From [Mycobacterium] crassicus (lineage in GTDB: Bacteria; Actinomycetota; Actinomycetes; Mycobacteriales; Mycobacteriaceae), in contig NZ_CP084029.1 in the NCBI RefSeq assembly GCF_020181615.1, positions 389,911 to 453,910 of the forward strand: a DNA stretch of 64,000 nucleotides. The letters are read 5' to 3'. The translations under genes and the position numbers were made by a program. Positions within the stretch are counted from its first letter, which is position 1. Each line of letters starts with the position of its first letter. Below the pieces are notes generated by a model. It was not told the origin of the DNA, did no database searches, and saw nothing but the letters and a program-made list of their open reading frames with translations. Of the stretch, positions 52,581 to 61,388 are shown in pieces.

Positions 52581-52608
52581 CTATACCCAGAGTGTATAGC
52601 TGGGTATA
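52581..52608. promoter_or_regulatory. Candidate HxlR operator
   Basis: TATACCCAG (52582-52590), 9-base spacer, CTGGGTATA (52600-52608): perfect. Inside, CTATAC (52581-52586) also pairs with GTATAG (52594-52599). It sits 31 bases before the thiolase ATG and 33 bases before the HxlR start, inside both promoters. Confidence 0.7.
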
Positions 52609-52639
52609 GGAAACAATACCTAGTTAGTCGGGAGGATCC

Positions 52640-53830
52640 ATGATGGCCGAATATCACGGCCGTGACGCCGTCATCGTCGGCGCCGTTCGCACTCCGATCG
52701 GCAAGGGCAAACCGGGCGGTGCTCTGCACGGCATCCTGCCCGCGGACCTGTTGGCGCACAGCCTGCGAGAGCTGGTGCAGCGAACGGGAATCGATCCGAT
52801 TCAGGTGGACGATGTCATCGCCGGGGCCGTCACCCAGGTGGGTGATCAGGCCTTCAACATCGGACGCAATGCGCTGTTGGGTGCGGGCTTCCCCGAATCG
52901 GTTCCCGGCACCACGATCGACCGGCAATGCGGCAGCAGCCAGCAGGCGATCAGCTTCGCTGCCCAGGGTGTGGTGGCCGGCGCGTACGACGTCGTCATCG
53001 CCGCAGGGGTCGAGTCGATGAGCCGCGTACCGATGGGCGCGTCGCTGTTGCCGGGTAGTAGTCCATTTGGTGAGTCGATGACCGAGCGCTATCCGGAAGG
53101 CCTGGTGCCGCAGGGCATCAGCGCCGAGCTGATCGCGGCCCGGTGGTGTTTCTCCCGGACCGAACTCGACGAGTTCTCCGCCAACAGTCACGAGAAAGCG
53201 GCGCGGGCAGCCAAGGACGGGCTCTTCGATGATGAGCTCGCCCCTGTCGCAGGCCTGACCGCCGACGAGATCATCCGGCCCGGAACCAGTGTCGCAACTC
53301 TGGCGGCGCTGAACCCGGCCTTCTACGACGAGGCGATGAAGGTGCGCTTCCCGCAGATCAAGTGGGAGATCACCGCCGGCAATTCGTCACCGCTGTCGGA
53401 CGGCAGCGCAGCGGTGTTGATTACCAGCTCCGAGTTCGCCAAGACGATGGGGCTGCGACCACTGGCAAGGATCCACACCAGCACCGTCGTCGGGTCGGAT
53501 CCGCTCTACATGCTGACCGGGGTTATTCCGGCCACCGAGAAGGTATTACGCCGTGCCGGGATGACGCTGTCCGACATCGATCTGTTCGAGGTCAACGAGG
53601 CGTTTGCTCCCGTGGTACTGGCCTGGGCGAAGGAAACCGGTGCGGACCTGGCCAAGACCAACGTCCACGGTGGTGCTATCGCGATAGGGCATCCATTGGG
53701 CGCCAGCGGTGCGCGGCTGATGACGACCTTGGTCCATGCGCTGCGGCACAGCCGAAAGCGGTTCGGTCTGCAGACCATGTGTGAGGGCGGTGGCATGGCT
53801 AACGCCACCATCATCGAGCGGCTCGACTAG
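52640..53830 (+). CDS. Thiolase (acetyl-CoA acyltransferase type)
   Basis: 396 residues; GGGAGG lies 4-7 bases before the ATG pair at 52640/52643. Thiolase residues are all present: DRQCGSSQQAISFAAQ (nucleophilic Cys), VNEAFAPVVLAW, GGAIAIGHPLGASGARL (His), and MCEGGGMANATI (second Cys). It either splits a 3-ketoacyl-CoA or condenses acyl units. It is the first gene of the operon with the carboxylic acid reductase 12 bases downstream, so it likely feeds or drains the same acid pool. Confidence 0.88.
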   Translation: MMAEYHGRDAVIVGAVRTPIGKGKPGGALHGILPADLLAHSLRELVQRTGIDPIQVDDVIAGAVTQVGDQAFNIGRNALLGAGFPESVPGTTIDRQCGSSQQAISFAAQGVVAGAYDVVIAAGVESMSRVPMGASLLPGSSPFGESMTERYPEGLVPQGISAELIAARWCFSRTELDEFSANSHEKAARAAKDGLFDDELAPVAGLTADEIIRPGTSVATLAALNPAFYDEAMKVRFPQIKWEITAGNSSPLSDGSAAVLITSSEFAKTMGLRPLARIHTSTVVGSDPLYMLTGVIPATEKVLRRAGMTLSDIDLFEVNEAFAPVVLAWAKETGADLAKTNVHGGAIAIGHPLGASGARLMTTLVHALRHSRKRFGLQTMCEGGGMANATIIERLD

Positions 53831-53842
53831 AAGGGCTGCGCC

Positions 53843-56800
53843 ATGAGCACCGCACCGACCGACACCCGCACCGAGCGACTAACAGGCCGCATCGCCGACC
53901 TCTACGCCACCGACGCCCAATTCCGGGCGGCGCAACCAAACCCCGATGTCATCGCGGCGGCGCGCAGGCCCGGCCTGCGACTCGCTCAGGTGCTGCAGAC
54001 ATTGGCCGACGGCTATGCGGACCGCCCGGCAGTGGGGGAGCGCGCTCGCGAGGCGGTGACCGACCCCGTGACGGGCCGCACGACTGCGCGCCTGCTGCCG
54101 CGATTCGAAACGATCAACTACCGCGAGTTGTGGGGGCGCGCGGGAGCGATCGCCGCCGACTGGCGACACCACCCGATCCGGCCACTGGTCCCCGGCGATT
54201 TCGTCGCCACCATCGGCTTCGCCAGTGCCGATTATCTGACGATCGACCTGGCTTGCGCCTATCTCGGACTGGTGTCGGTGCCGTTGCAGCACAACGCATC
54301 CACATCGCAGCTCACCTCGATCATCGCCGAGGTGCAGCCGCAGGTGCTCGCGGTGGGCGCCGCCTATCTGGAGCTTGCGCTGGACTCCGCAATGGACAGC
54401 GAGTCGCTGCGGCACGTGCTGGTCTTCGACCATCAACCGGAACTCGACGCGCACCGGGAGGCGCTGGCACGAGCTCGCGAGCGCATCCGCAGCGCCGGGG
54501 TATCGGTTGTCATCGAGACGCTGGACGAGGTGGTGCAGCGCGGTAGCGGGCTGCCGCCCGAACCGCTCTACACCGCCGACACCGACGACCGGCTGGCGAT
54601 GATTCTCTACACCTCGGGCAGTACCGGAGCCCCGAAGGGCGCCATGCACTCCGAGCGGACGCTCGCACGGCTGTGGACGGCGGCGGCCACGTTTCTCGCG
54701 TCTTCGGACACACCGGTGTTCAACGTCAACTTCATGCCGCTGAACCACCTCGGCGGCCGACTGCCGCTGGTGTCGTCATTCATGGCCGGCGGCACCAGCT
54801 ATTTCGTACCCGAGCCAGACCTGTCGACACTGTTCGATGACTGGTCGCTGGTGCGCCCCACCGAACTCCCGCTGGTGCCCAGGGTGATCGACATGCTGTA
54901 CCAGCGTCACCGCAACGCAGTGGCCGGATTGATCGCCAGCGGTGCCACCCCCGAGGCTGCGGAGGCCGACGCGGCCGCTGAGCTACGGGACGGACTGCTC
55001 GGGGGACGGGTTCTGGGCGGGTTCGTCGGCACCGCACCGTTGGCTCCGGAGATGGCGGTGTTCCTCGACTCATCACTGGACGTACACCTGTCTGACGGCT
55101 ATGGCTTGACGGAAGTCGGTGGTGTCACTCGGGATGGCGCCGTCCTTCGACCGCCGGTGCTCGCCTACAAGCTCGTCGATGTCCCCGAGCTCGGGTACTT
55201 CACCACCGACCGGCCGCATCCGCGCGGTGAGCTGCTGATCAAGTCGGCGACCGCGACGATGGGCTATTTCAAACGCTCCGAGGTCACCGCCGAAGTTTTC
55301 GACGAAGACGGCTATTACCGCACCGGTGATGTGATGGCTGAGTTGGCGCCGGACCGGTTGGCCTATGTCGACCGCAGCAAGAACGTCCTCAAGCTCGCGC
55401 AGGGTGAGTTCGTCGCGGTGGCGCGCTTGGACGCGGTTTTCGCTGCGGCGCCCGGGGTAGGCCAGATCTACGTCTACGGCAACAGTGAACGCGCATACCT
55501 GCTTGCGGTGATCGTTCCGACCTCGCAGGTCCGTGAAAAATCCTCCGGCGACGCTGCCGCTTTGAAGTCCATGCTTCGGGATTCGCTGCGGCAGACCGCA
55601 AAAGCGGCCGAGCTGCAATCCTATGAGCTCCCCGTCGATTTTCTGATCGAGACAGAGCCGTTCACCGCCGCAAACGGTCTCGTGTCTGGCGTCGGGAAAC
55701 TGTTGCGGCCCAGGCTTAAGGCGCACTACGGACAGCGGCTTGAGCAGCTCTACACCGATATCGACCTGGCTCAGGCCGACGAACTGCGTGCGCTGCGCAA
55801 CTCCACGGCGGACCAGCCGGTACTCGAGACCGTGCGCCGGGCCGCCGTCGCGGTACTCGGTTCCGCGGGCGCCGAAGTGGACGCGAACGCCCACTTCACC
55901 GATCTTGGTGGTGATTCGCTGTCCGCCCTGACGTTCTCCGAGCTGCTTTCGGACGTCTTCGGGGTCGACGTACCGGTGGGCGGCATCATCAGCCCCACGT
56001 CAACCCTCGCGCAGCTTGCCGACCACGTCGCGGCTCAACGCGAGTCGGCGTCGGCACGCCCCACTGCCGCCACGGTGCACGGGCCGGGTGCCGCCATGTT
56101 GCGGGCGAGCGACCTGACCCTGGACAAGTTCATCGATCCCACGACGTTGGCCGGGGCCGGGGCGCTTCCGCACACCACCGGTGAACCGCGCACCGTCCTA
56201 CTTACCGGCGCCAACGGCTATCTCGGCCGGTTCATCGCCTTGCACTGGCTGGAAACGCTGTCGCAGACCGGCGGCACACTGATCTGCGTCGTGCGTGGCA
56301 CTGACGACGCGGCGGCGTGGGTGCGCCTTGAGCGGATGTTCGACAGCGGTGACGCCCAGCTGCGGCGGCGGTTTCGTGCCCTGGCCGCCGAGCATCTCGA
56401 GGTCATTGCCGGCGACATCGGCGAACCCGACCTCGGGCTGGACGCGGCCGTCTGGAATCGGCTGGGACGTAGCGTGGATCTGATCGTCCATGCGGCGGCT
56501 CTGGTCAACCACGTACTGCCTTATGAGCAACTGTTCGGCCCGAATGTCGTCGGCACCGCGGAAGTGATCCGGCTGGCAATCACCACCCGGATCAAGCCGA
56601 TCACGTTCCTGTCGACGGTGGCAGTCGCCATGACGATTGGCCCGGATGACTTTGCCGAGGACGGCGACATCCGCGAGATCAACCCGGTCCGGTCGATCGA
56701 CGACGGCTACGCCAGCGGCTACGGCAACAGTAAGTGGGCGGGGGAGGTGTTGCTACGGGAGGCTTTTGATCACTGCGAGCTGCCGGTGACAGTCTTCCGA

Positions 56801-57433
56801 TCGGACATGATCCTCGCGCACAGCCGCTATACCGGGCAGCTCAACGTCCCCGATGCGTTCACCCGCCTGGCCTTCAGTCTGCTTGTGACGGGTCTGGCGC
56901 CACGGTCCTTCTACGAAATCGGACCCGCCGGTGACCGGCCGCGCGCGCACTACAGCGGCCTACCGGTCGATTTCGTCGCTGAGGCGATCGCTGCCCTCGG
57001 TGCCCGGGGCCGCGGCGGGTTCCGCTCCTTCGACGTGATGAACCCACATGACGACGGTATCTCCTTGGACACCTTCGTCGATTGGCTCGGCGATGCCGGC
57101 CATCCGATCGAGCGCATCCATGACTACGACGCCTGGCTGGCGCGCTTCGAAACGGTATTGCGGGCGCTTCCCGAAAAGCAGCGCCGACACAGCGTGCTTC
57201 CGCTGCTGGACGCTTACCGGAAACCGCAGCAACCGCTGCGCGGCGCCCCGGCGCCGACGGGCGCCTTCCGCGCGGCGGTGCAGGCCGCGGAAATCGGTGA
57301 AGACAAGGACATTCCGCATCTCTCGACGGAACTGATCGAAAAGTATGTCGCGGACCTGAAATATCTCGGCATGCTCCCGGCTGAGCCGGGGCAACCGTTG
57401 AAGAACAAGGTGAGAGAAGGAGGCCGTCAATGA
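53843..57433 (+). CDS. car: Carboxylic acid reductase (CAR)
   Basis: 1196 residues, the CAR three-domain plan. Adenylation domain (about 1-660): ILYTSGSTGAPKGAMHSE (P-loop), SDGYGLTEVGGVTRD and YYRTGDVMAEL. Carrier domain (about 665-750): TDLGGDSLSALTFSEL with the phosphopantetheine Ser. Terminal reductase domain (about 785-1196): VLLTGANGYLGRFIALHW (NADPH) and YGNSKWAGEVLL (catalytic Tyr-Lys). CAR turns an acid into its aldehyde using ATP and NADPH and needs a phosphopantetheinyl transferase from elsewhere. It overlaps the nitrilase by ATGA. M. tuberculosis FadD9 is the general type. Confidence 0.92.
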   Translation: MSTAPTDTRTERLTGRIADLYATDAQFRAAQPNPDVIAAARRPGLRLAQVLQTLADGYADRPAVGERAREAVTDPVTGRTTARLLPRFETINYRELWGRAGAIAADWRHHPIRPLVPGDFVATIGFASADYLTIDLACAYLGLVSVPLQHNASTSQLTSIIAEVQPQVLAVGAAYLELALDSAMDSESLRHVLVFDHQPELDAHREALARARERIRSAGVSVVIETLDEVVQRGSGLPPEPLYTADTDDRLAMILYTSGSTGAPKGAMHSERTLARLWTAAATFLASSDTPVFNVNFMPLNHLGGRLPLVSSFMAGGTSYFVPEPDLSTLFDDWSLVRPTELPLVPRVIDMLYQRHRNAVAGLIASGATPEAAEADAAAELRDGLLGGRVLGGFVGTAPLAPEMAVFLDSSLDVHLSDGYGLTEVGGVTRDGAVLRPPVLAYKLVDVPELGYFTTDRPHPRGELLIKSATATMGYFKRSEVTAEVFDEDGYYRTGDVMAELAPDRLAYVDRSKNVLKLAQGEFVAVARLDAVFAAAPGVGQIYVYGNSERAYLLAVIVPTSQVREKSSGDAAALKSMLRDSLRQTAKAAELQSYELPVDFLIETEPFTAANGLVSGVGKLLRPRLKAHYGQRLEQLYTDIDLAQADELRALRNSTADQPVLETVRRAAVAVLGSAGAEVDANAHFTDLGGDSLSALTFSELLSDVFGVDVPVGGIISPTSTLAQLADHVAAQRESASARPTAATVHGPGAAMLRASDLTLDKFIDPTTLAGAGALPHTTGEPRTVLLTGANGYLGRFIALHWLETLSQTGGTLICVVRGTDDAAAWVRLERMFDSGDAQLRRRFRALAAEHLEVIAGDIGEPDLGLDAAVWNRLGRSVDLIVHAAALVNHVLPYEQLFGPNVVGTAEVIRLAITTRIKPITFLSTVAVAMTIGPDDFAEDGDIREINPVRSIDDGYASGYGNSKWAGEVLLREAFDHCELPVTVFRSDMILAHSRYTGQLNVPDAFTRLAFSLLVTGLAPRSFYEIGPAGDRPRAHYSGLPVDFVAEAIAALGARGRGGFRSFDVMNPHDDGISLDTFVDWLGDAGHPIERIHDYDAWLARFETVLRALPEKQRRHSVLPLLDAYRKPQQPLRGAPAPTGAFRAAVQAAEIGEDKDIPHLSTELIEKYVADLKYLGMLPAEPGQPLKNKVREGGRQ

Positions 57434-58407
57434 ATGCAGTTCGAGCCGCCGCCGTGCAGATCAGCCCGGTGCTCTACAGCCGGGAAGGAACCGTCGAACG
57501 GGTCGTCGCCAAGATCGAGCAGCTGTCGCGCCACGGCGTTCAGTTCGCAACCTTTCCGGAGACCGTCATCCCCTACTACCCCTACTTCTCGTTCGTGCAG
57601 CGTCCGTTCGAGATGCGCCCGCAACACCTCAAACTGATGGATCAGGCCGTGACGATCCCGTCGCCGGAGATCGATGCGATCGGGGCCGCGGCGCGGCAGG
57701 CCGACATGGTGGTGTCCGTCGGTGTCACCGAGCGTGACGGGGGCTCGTTGTACAACACGCAGTTGCTGTTCGACTCCGACGGAAGCCTGCTGCAGCGCCG
57801 GCGCAAGATCATGCCGACCTATCACGAACGGATGCTCTGGGGGCAGGGCGACGGCAGCGGGCTGCGTGCCGTCGACAGCGCGGTCGGGCGGGTCGGGCAG
57901 CTGGCCTGCTGGGAGCATTACATCCCGTTGGCCCGCTACGCCTTGATCACCGACGGCGAACAGATCCACTCCGGCATGTGGCCGGGGTCGTTCGCCGGCG
58001 ACCTCTTCGCCCAACAGATCGAGATCAGCGTTCGTAATCACGCACTCGAGTCGGCCGCCTTCGTGGTGAATGCCACCGCGTGGCTAGACCCCGACCAGCA
58101 GGCGCAGATCATGGCCGACACCGGGTGCGTGATCGGTCCCATCTCGGGCGGGTGTTTCACCGCGATCGTCAGCCCGCACGGTGAACTGCTCGGCGACCCC
58201 CTGCGCTCCGGTGAGGGTGAGGTGATTGCCGACCTGGACTTCTCGTTGATCGATGCCCGCAAGTCACAGATGGACGCCGCCGGCCACTACAGCCGCCCGG
58301 ATTTGCTGAGCCTGGTGGTCGACCGCACCCCGCGTGGACATGTCCAGGACCGTTTCGAACAACCCGCTGACGCTGCAATCGAGGAGGCGGATCGTGACGC
58401 AGTCTGA
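57430..58407 (+). CDS. Nitrilase (C-N hydrolase family, Nit6803-like)
   Basis: 325 residues. Catalytic triad: Glu in ATFPETVIPYYPYFSF, Lys in QRRRKIMPTYHERM, Cys in QLACWEHYIPLARYALITDG. The CWEHY-x-PLARYA block resembles the Synechocystis Nit6803 branch of true nitrilases. Such enzymes hydrolyse R-CN to the acid and ammonia. Its start overlaps the CAR stop (ATGA), so the acid product could be handed to CAR. Its own stop overlaps the DUF302 gene. It is not set in the usual Nit1C cluster of radical SAM, AIR synthase and similar genes. Confidence 0.88.
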   Translation: MNAVRAAAVQISPVLYSREGTVERVVAKIEQLSRHGVQFATFPETVIPYYPYFSFVQRPFEMRPQHLKLMDQAVTIPSPEIDAIGAAARQADMVVSVGVTERDGGSLYNTQLLFDSDGSLLQRRRKIMPTYHERMLWGQGDGSGLRAVDSAVGRVGQLACWEHYIPLARYALITDGEQIHSGMWPGSFAGDLFAQQIEISVRNHALESAAFVVNATAWLDPDQQAQIMADTGCVIGPISGGCFTAIVSPHGELLGDPLRSGEGEVIADLDFSLIDARKSQMDAAGHYSRPDLLSLVVDRTPRGHVQDRFEQPADAAIEEADRDAV

Positions 58408-58906
58408 GTCGCTCGAGATCCCCTTCGCCGGAGTCCGGGTGTGCTACGAGAGCGCGAAGAGCTACGAAGAGCTGGTTGCCGCGTTGCTTGCCGACGTGGG
58501 CGAGCGGCCGGTTCCGATCGATGATTTCCCGAGGGACTTCGACAGCTGGGAGTCCTATCGGTCCCAGGTCGAATCCCACGTCGGTGCAAGCGGATTCATG
58601 TTGTTCACAACGTTCGACCATGGCGGCTGGATCGCTAAGGCCGGCATCGACCGGAAGGTGTTGCGGGTCATCATCGGCAACCCGCTGATCGCGATCACGA
58701 TGTTGCGCCACGACGTGACCGCGGGACTGTTCGCGCCGGTGGAGGTGCTGCTGGTCGGCGAGGAGAACGGCCGCAGCAGTTTGACCTACGTCAAGCCCTC
58801 GACGCTGATGGTGGTCGAAGACAACCCAGCGCTGTCGGCGGCCGCCGAACAACTCGACGCCAAACTGGCCGCGCTGGCCGCGAAGGTCACGGTCGTCGGC
58901 ACCTGA
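58394..58906 (+). CDS. DUF302 domain protein
   Basis: 170 residues from GTG 58394, with GAGGAGG 6-7 bases upstream inside the end of the nitrilase gene. DUF302 core: GFMLFTTFDHGGWIAKAGID then RKVLRVIIGNPLIAITMLRH and DVTAGLFAPVEVLLVGEENG. The family is a small dimeric fold that may bind heme or small ligands; no enzyme activity is established. As the last gene of the CAR-nitrilase operon it might be a carrier or protective protein for a volatile or reactive intermediate; that is a guess. Confidence 0.75.
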   Translation: MTQSESLEIPFAGVRVCYESAKSYEELVAALLADVGERPVPIDDFPRDFDSWESYRSQVESHVGASGFMLFTTFDHGGWIAKAGIDRKVLRVIIGNPLIAITMLRHDVTAGLFAPVEVLLVGEENGRSSLTYVKPSTLMVVEDNPALSAAAEQLDAKLAALAAKVTVVGT

Positions 58907-58942
58907 GCGGCATGCCCCGCCCGGTGAGTGCCGTTCCGCCGA

Positions 58943-59617
58943 TCAGCAGCCGCAGTCGTCACCGTGCCAGGATCGGAATCCCTGCCAGACCGCGATCGCG
59001 GCTACACCCAGTCCGACCACCGGGTCGAGCCACCAACCGCCGGACCAGTTCGCGGTGACTGCCAGACCGGCCAACACCGCGGCGGCTTGAATCGCGCACA
59101 AATAGTTCTGCGCACCTTCGCCCGCGGTGGCCGCCGAGGCCAGTCGTGTGCCGAGTCGGCGCTGGGCTCGGCCCAACACCGGCATGATCAGTAGCGCTGT
59201 GGCCGCCAGCGCGATCCGATTACCGTGGACTCGGCGTGGTGCCGCCCGAACAGGTTGGCGCAGCGATTCGGCGACGATGTAGGGAGCCATCAGCCAAAAC
59301 GACACGGCCACAACGATTTGGGCGCGTCGCTCCGCGGTGTCGGAGAGCATGCGTGCACCGGTGAAGCGCCAGATCACCACCGCGCCGGCCAACCCTTCCG
59401 GCACGGCGCCCAGCGCCCACGCGATCAGTGCGACCGAGCCGGCGGCCCATCCCTGCCACAACCCCACAGCGCTCTGAAGGGCGACGAACACCAGGCTGAT
59501 CGATGCCAGGCGCCGGGCCCAAGCGGCGTTGACCTGCCATTCGTCGTCCGGCATGACCGGTGTGTCGTGACCAGACGTGTCGTGGCAGACGTCGGCAAGG
59601 TCGGAATGCTGGGGCAT
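58943..59617 (-). CDS. Cation-diffusion-like membrane protein with degenerate metal sites
   Basis: 224 residues, about five to six membrane segments. The overall course follows CDF transporters (WARRLASISLVFVALQSAVG then GSVALIAWALGAVPEGLAGA), but the H/D-x-x-x-D metal pair of segment 2 is absent, and no HxxxD is seen in segment 5 (NYLCAIQAAAVLAGL). The end is WHGDDCGC, a possible metal-binding tail; the start also has His/Asp/Cys (MPQHSDLADVCHD). It may be a sensor or an inactive partner of the divergent CDF transporter. Confidence 0.6.
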   Translation of the reverse strand: MPQHSDLADVCHDTSGHDTPVMPDDEWQVNAAWARRLASISLVFVALQSAVGLWQGWAAGSVALIAWALGAVPEGLAGAVVIWRFTGARMLSDTAERRAQIVVAVSFWLMAPYIVAESLRQPVRAAPRRVHGNRIALAATALLIMPVLGRAQRRLGTRLASAATAGEGAQNYLCAIQAAAVLAGLAVTANWSGGWWLDPVVGLGVAAIAVWQGFRSWHGDDCGC

Positions 59618-59757
59618 TGCGCCGGGGGCTTCTTTCCATACGGGTGTTCACTCGGCGGCGCTGGCTACCACCCGCGCCGACGGCCCAGGCGATACGCATG
59701 AAGATATCACGATGTATGCATGAAATTGGTTTGAGCGCCACCGGCACAGCCGTGACC

Positions 59758-59786
59758 TTGCATATATAGCAATATCTGCATATATT
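59758..59786 (+). promoter_or_regulatory. CDF promoter with TGCATATAT repeats
   Basis: TTGCAT (59758-59763), 17 bases, TATATT (59781-59786), then 6 bases to the ATG: a good leaderless promoter. TGCATATAT occurs at 59759-59767 and again at 59777-59785, 18 bases apart, covering both boxes; this looks like binding sites for an ArsR/SmtB-type metal sensor. No such gene is adjacent. Confidence 0.6.
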
Positions 59787-59792
59787 GACGCC

Positions 59793-60773
59793 ATGGCTCA
59801 TTCCAGGGAGGAGACGCCGGGCGCCGGCGGGCACGCGCACACGATGGCGTCGCGCGACAGCGATCGACGATGGCTGGCCGGCGCCTTGGCGGTGATCACC
59901 GTGTTCATGCTCGGCGAGGTCGCCATCGGTATCGTCGCGGGCTCGTTGGCCCTGCTCTCTGACGCTGCACACATGCTGACCGACGCGGCGGCGATCGTGC
60001 TGGCCTTGTGGGCGATTCGGCTGGCCGCTCGTCCAGCCGAGGGGCGGATGACCTATGGGTGGAAGCGCGTCGAGATCCTGTCCGCTCAGGCCAATGGGGT
60101 GACCCTGCTGGTGTTGGCGGCATGGTTGGCCTACGAGGCCGTCCGCAGGCTGATCGAACCGCCGGAAGTAACCGGCACCCTGGTGCTGATCACCGCCCTG
60201 GCCGGGATTGTGGTCAACGTCGCCGCGACGTGGATGGTCAGCCGCGCCAACCGGGCAAGCCTCAACGTCGAGGGCGCGTTCCAGCACATCCTCAACGACC
60301 TGTTCGCCTTCACCGCGACCGCGGTGGCCGGGGTGGTCATGGTGACTACCGGGTACGCCCGCGCCGACGCGATCGCCACCCTGGTGGTGGTGGCCTTGAT
60401 GATCAAGGCGGGAATCGAGCTGGTCCGCGCCTCCACCCGGGTCTTTCTGGAAGCGGCCCCCGAGGACCTCATCCCCGCCGCGATCGGGCGGGACATGGCT
60501 GCCCGTGACGGCGTTGTCGAGGTCCACGACCTGCACATCTGGGAGATCACCTCGGGATCTCCGGCGCTGTCGGCGCACGTGCTGGTCGCGCCGGACAGCG
60601 ACTGCCACGCCGTGCGGGCCGATCTGAACCGGCTGGTGGCCGAAGGGCACCACATCGAACACAGCACCCTGCAGGTCGATCACGTGCTTTCGCCTGCCGG
60701 CCCCGAAGCTCGCAGCGTCGGCGCGCATTGCGCCCACATGCACGGCCCCGCCCACCGACCCGGCCACCCCTAG
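59793..60773 (+). CDS. Zinc/cobalt/cadmium cation-diffusion efflux protein (CDF)
   Basis: 326 residues. Six membrane segments; the metal site has SDAAHMLTDAAAIVLALW in segment 2 and FQHILNDLFAFTATAV in segment 5 (both H-x-x-x-D). His-rich ends (GGHAHTM, AHCAHMHGPAHRPGHP) may collect metal. The cytosolic C-terminal domain has VVEVHDLHIWEITSG. It should export zinc or a like metal in exchange for protons. Divergent from a degenerate CDF-like gene and followed after 18 bases by a methyltransferase-like gene. Confidence 0.9.
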   Translation: MAHSREETPGAGGHAHTMASRDSDRRWLAGALAVITVFMLGEVAIGIVAGSLALLSDAAHMLTDAAAIVLALWAIRLAARPAEGRMTYGWKRVEILSAQANGVTLLVLAAWLAYEAVRRLIEPPEVTGTLVLITALAGIVVNVAATWMVSRANRASLNVEGAFQHILNDLFAFTATAVAGVVMVTTGYARADAIATLVVVALMIKAGIELVRASTRVFLEAAPEDLIPAAIGRDMAARDGVVEVHDLHIWEITSGSPALSAHVLVAPDSDCHAVRADLNRLVAEGHHIEHSTLQVDHVLSPAGPEARSVGAHCAHMHGPAHRPGHP

Positions 60774-60791
60774 CGACAGGACGTCTCGAAC

Positions 60792-61388
60792 ATGGCCCCA
60801 ACCGCGATAGCGCTCTACATCGTCTTCGTCGCCCTCGGTTTCGGATGGCGCAGCTGGCTGCAGTACCGCCGCACCGGAAGTACCGGATTCCGCGGTATCA
60901 GCGGTAGGCCCGGGTCATTGGAATGGCTGGCGGGCGTCGGATTCGTGATCGCCATCGTCACCGGCATCGCAGCCCCGGTGCTGCAGCTGGTCGGTGTGCT
61001 CTCGCCGGTGCCGGTGCTGAACACGCCGTGGTTGCAGGCGACCGGAACGGTGCTGGCCGTCGCCGGTATCGCGGCAACCCTGTACAGCCAGCGCGACATG
61101 GGTGAGTCCTGGCGCATCGGCGTCGACGCCGGCGAGACCACCGCCCTGGTGCGGCACGGCGTGTTCGCGCGGGTGCGCAACCCGATCTTCACCGCCATGC
61201 TGGCCTTCGCCGCCGGCATCACCCTCATGACACCGAACCCGCTGGCGCTGGCGGCATTCGGTGTGCTGCTGGCCACGGTCGAACTGCAGGTCCGCGTGGT
61301 GGAAGAGCCCTACCTGGCGCGCATCCACGGCGACAGCTACCGCCAGTACCGCCGGGCCGTGGGACGTTTTCTGCCCGGAGTCGGCTAG
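60792..61388 (+). CDS. Isoprenylcysteine-methyltransferase-like membrane protein
   Basis: 198 residues, about five membrane segments. The C-terminal ICMT/PEMT core is seen in LVRHGVFARVRNPIFTAMLA and VVEEPYLARIHGDSYRQYRR, the S-adenosylmethionine-binding methyltransferase signature. Bacteria lack prenylated-cysteine substrates of the usual kind, so the target is unknown. It is the second gene after the CDF transporter and converges with the next gene, overlapping by four bases. Confidence 0.75.
   Translation: MAPTAIALYIVFVALGFGWRSWLQYRRTGSTGFRGISGRPGSLEWLAGVGFVIAIVTGIAAPVLQLVGVLSPVPVLNTPWLQATGTVLAVAGIAATLYSQRDMGESWRIGVDAGETTALVRHGVFARVRNPIFTAMLAFAAGITLMTPNPLALAAFGVLLATVELQVRVVEEPYLARIHGDSYRQYRRAVGRFLPGVG

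Noticed and set aside
59220..60767. 515-codon minus-strand frame over the CDF gene
   Set aside because: Antisense shadow; the plus strand has HxxxD motifs, a promoter and a sensible start.
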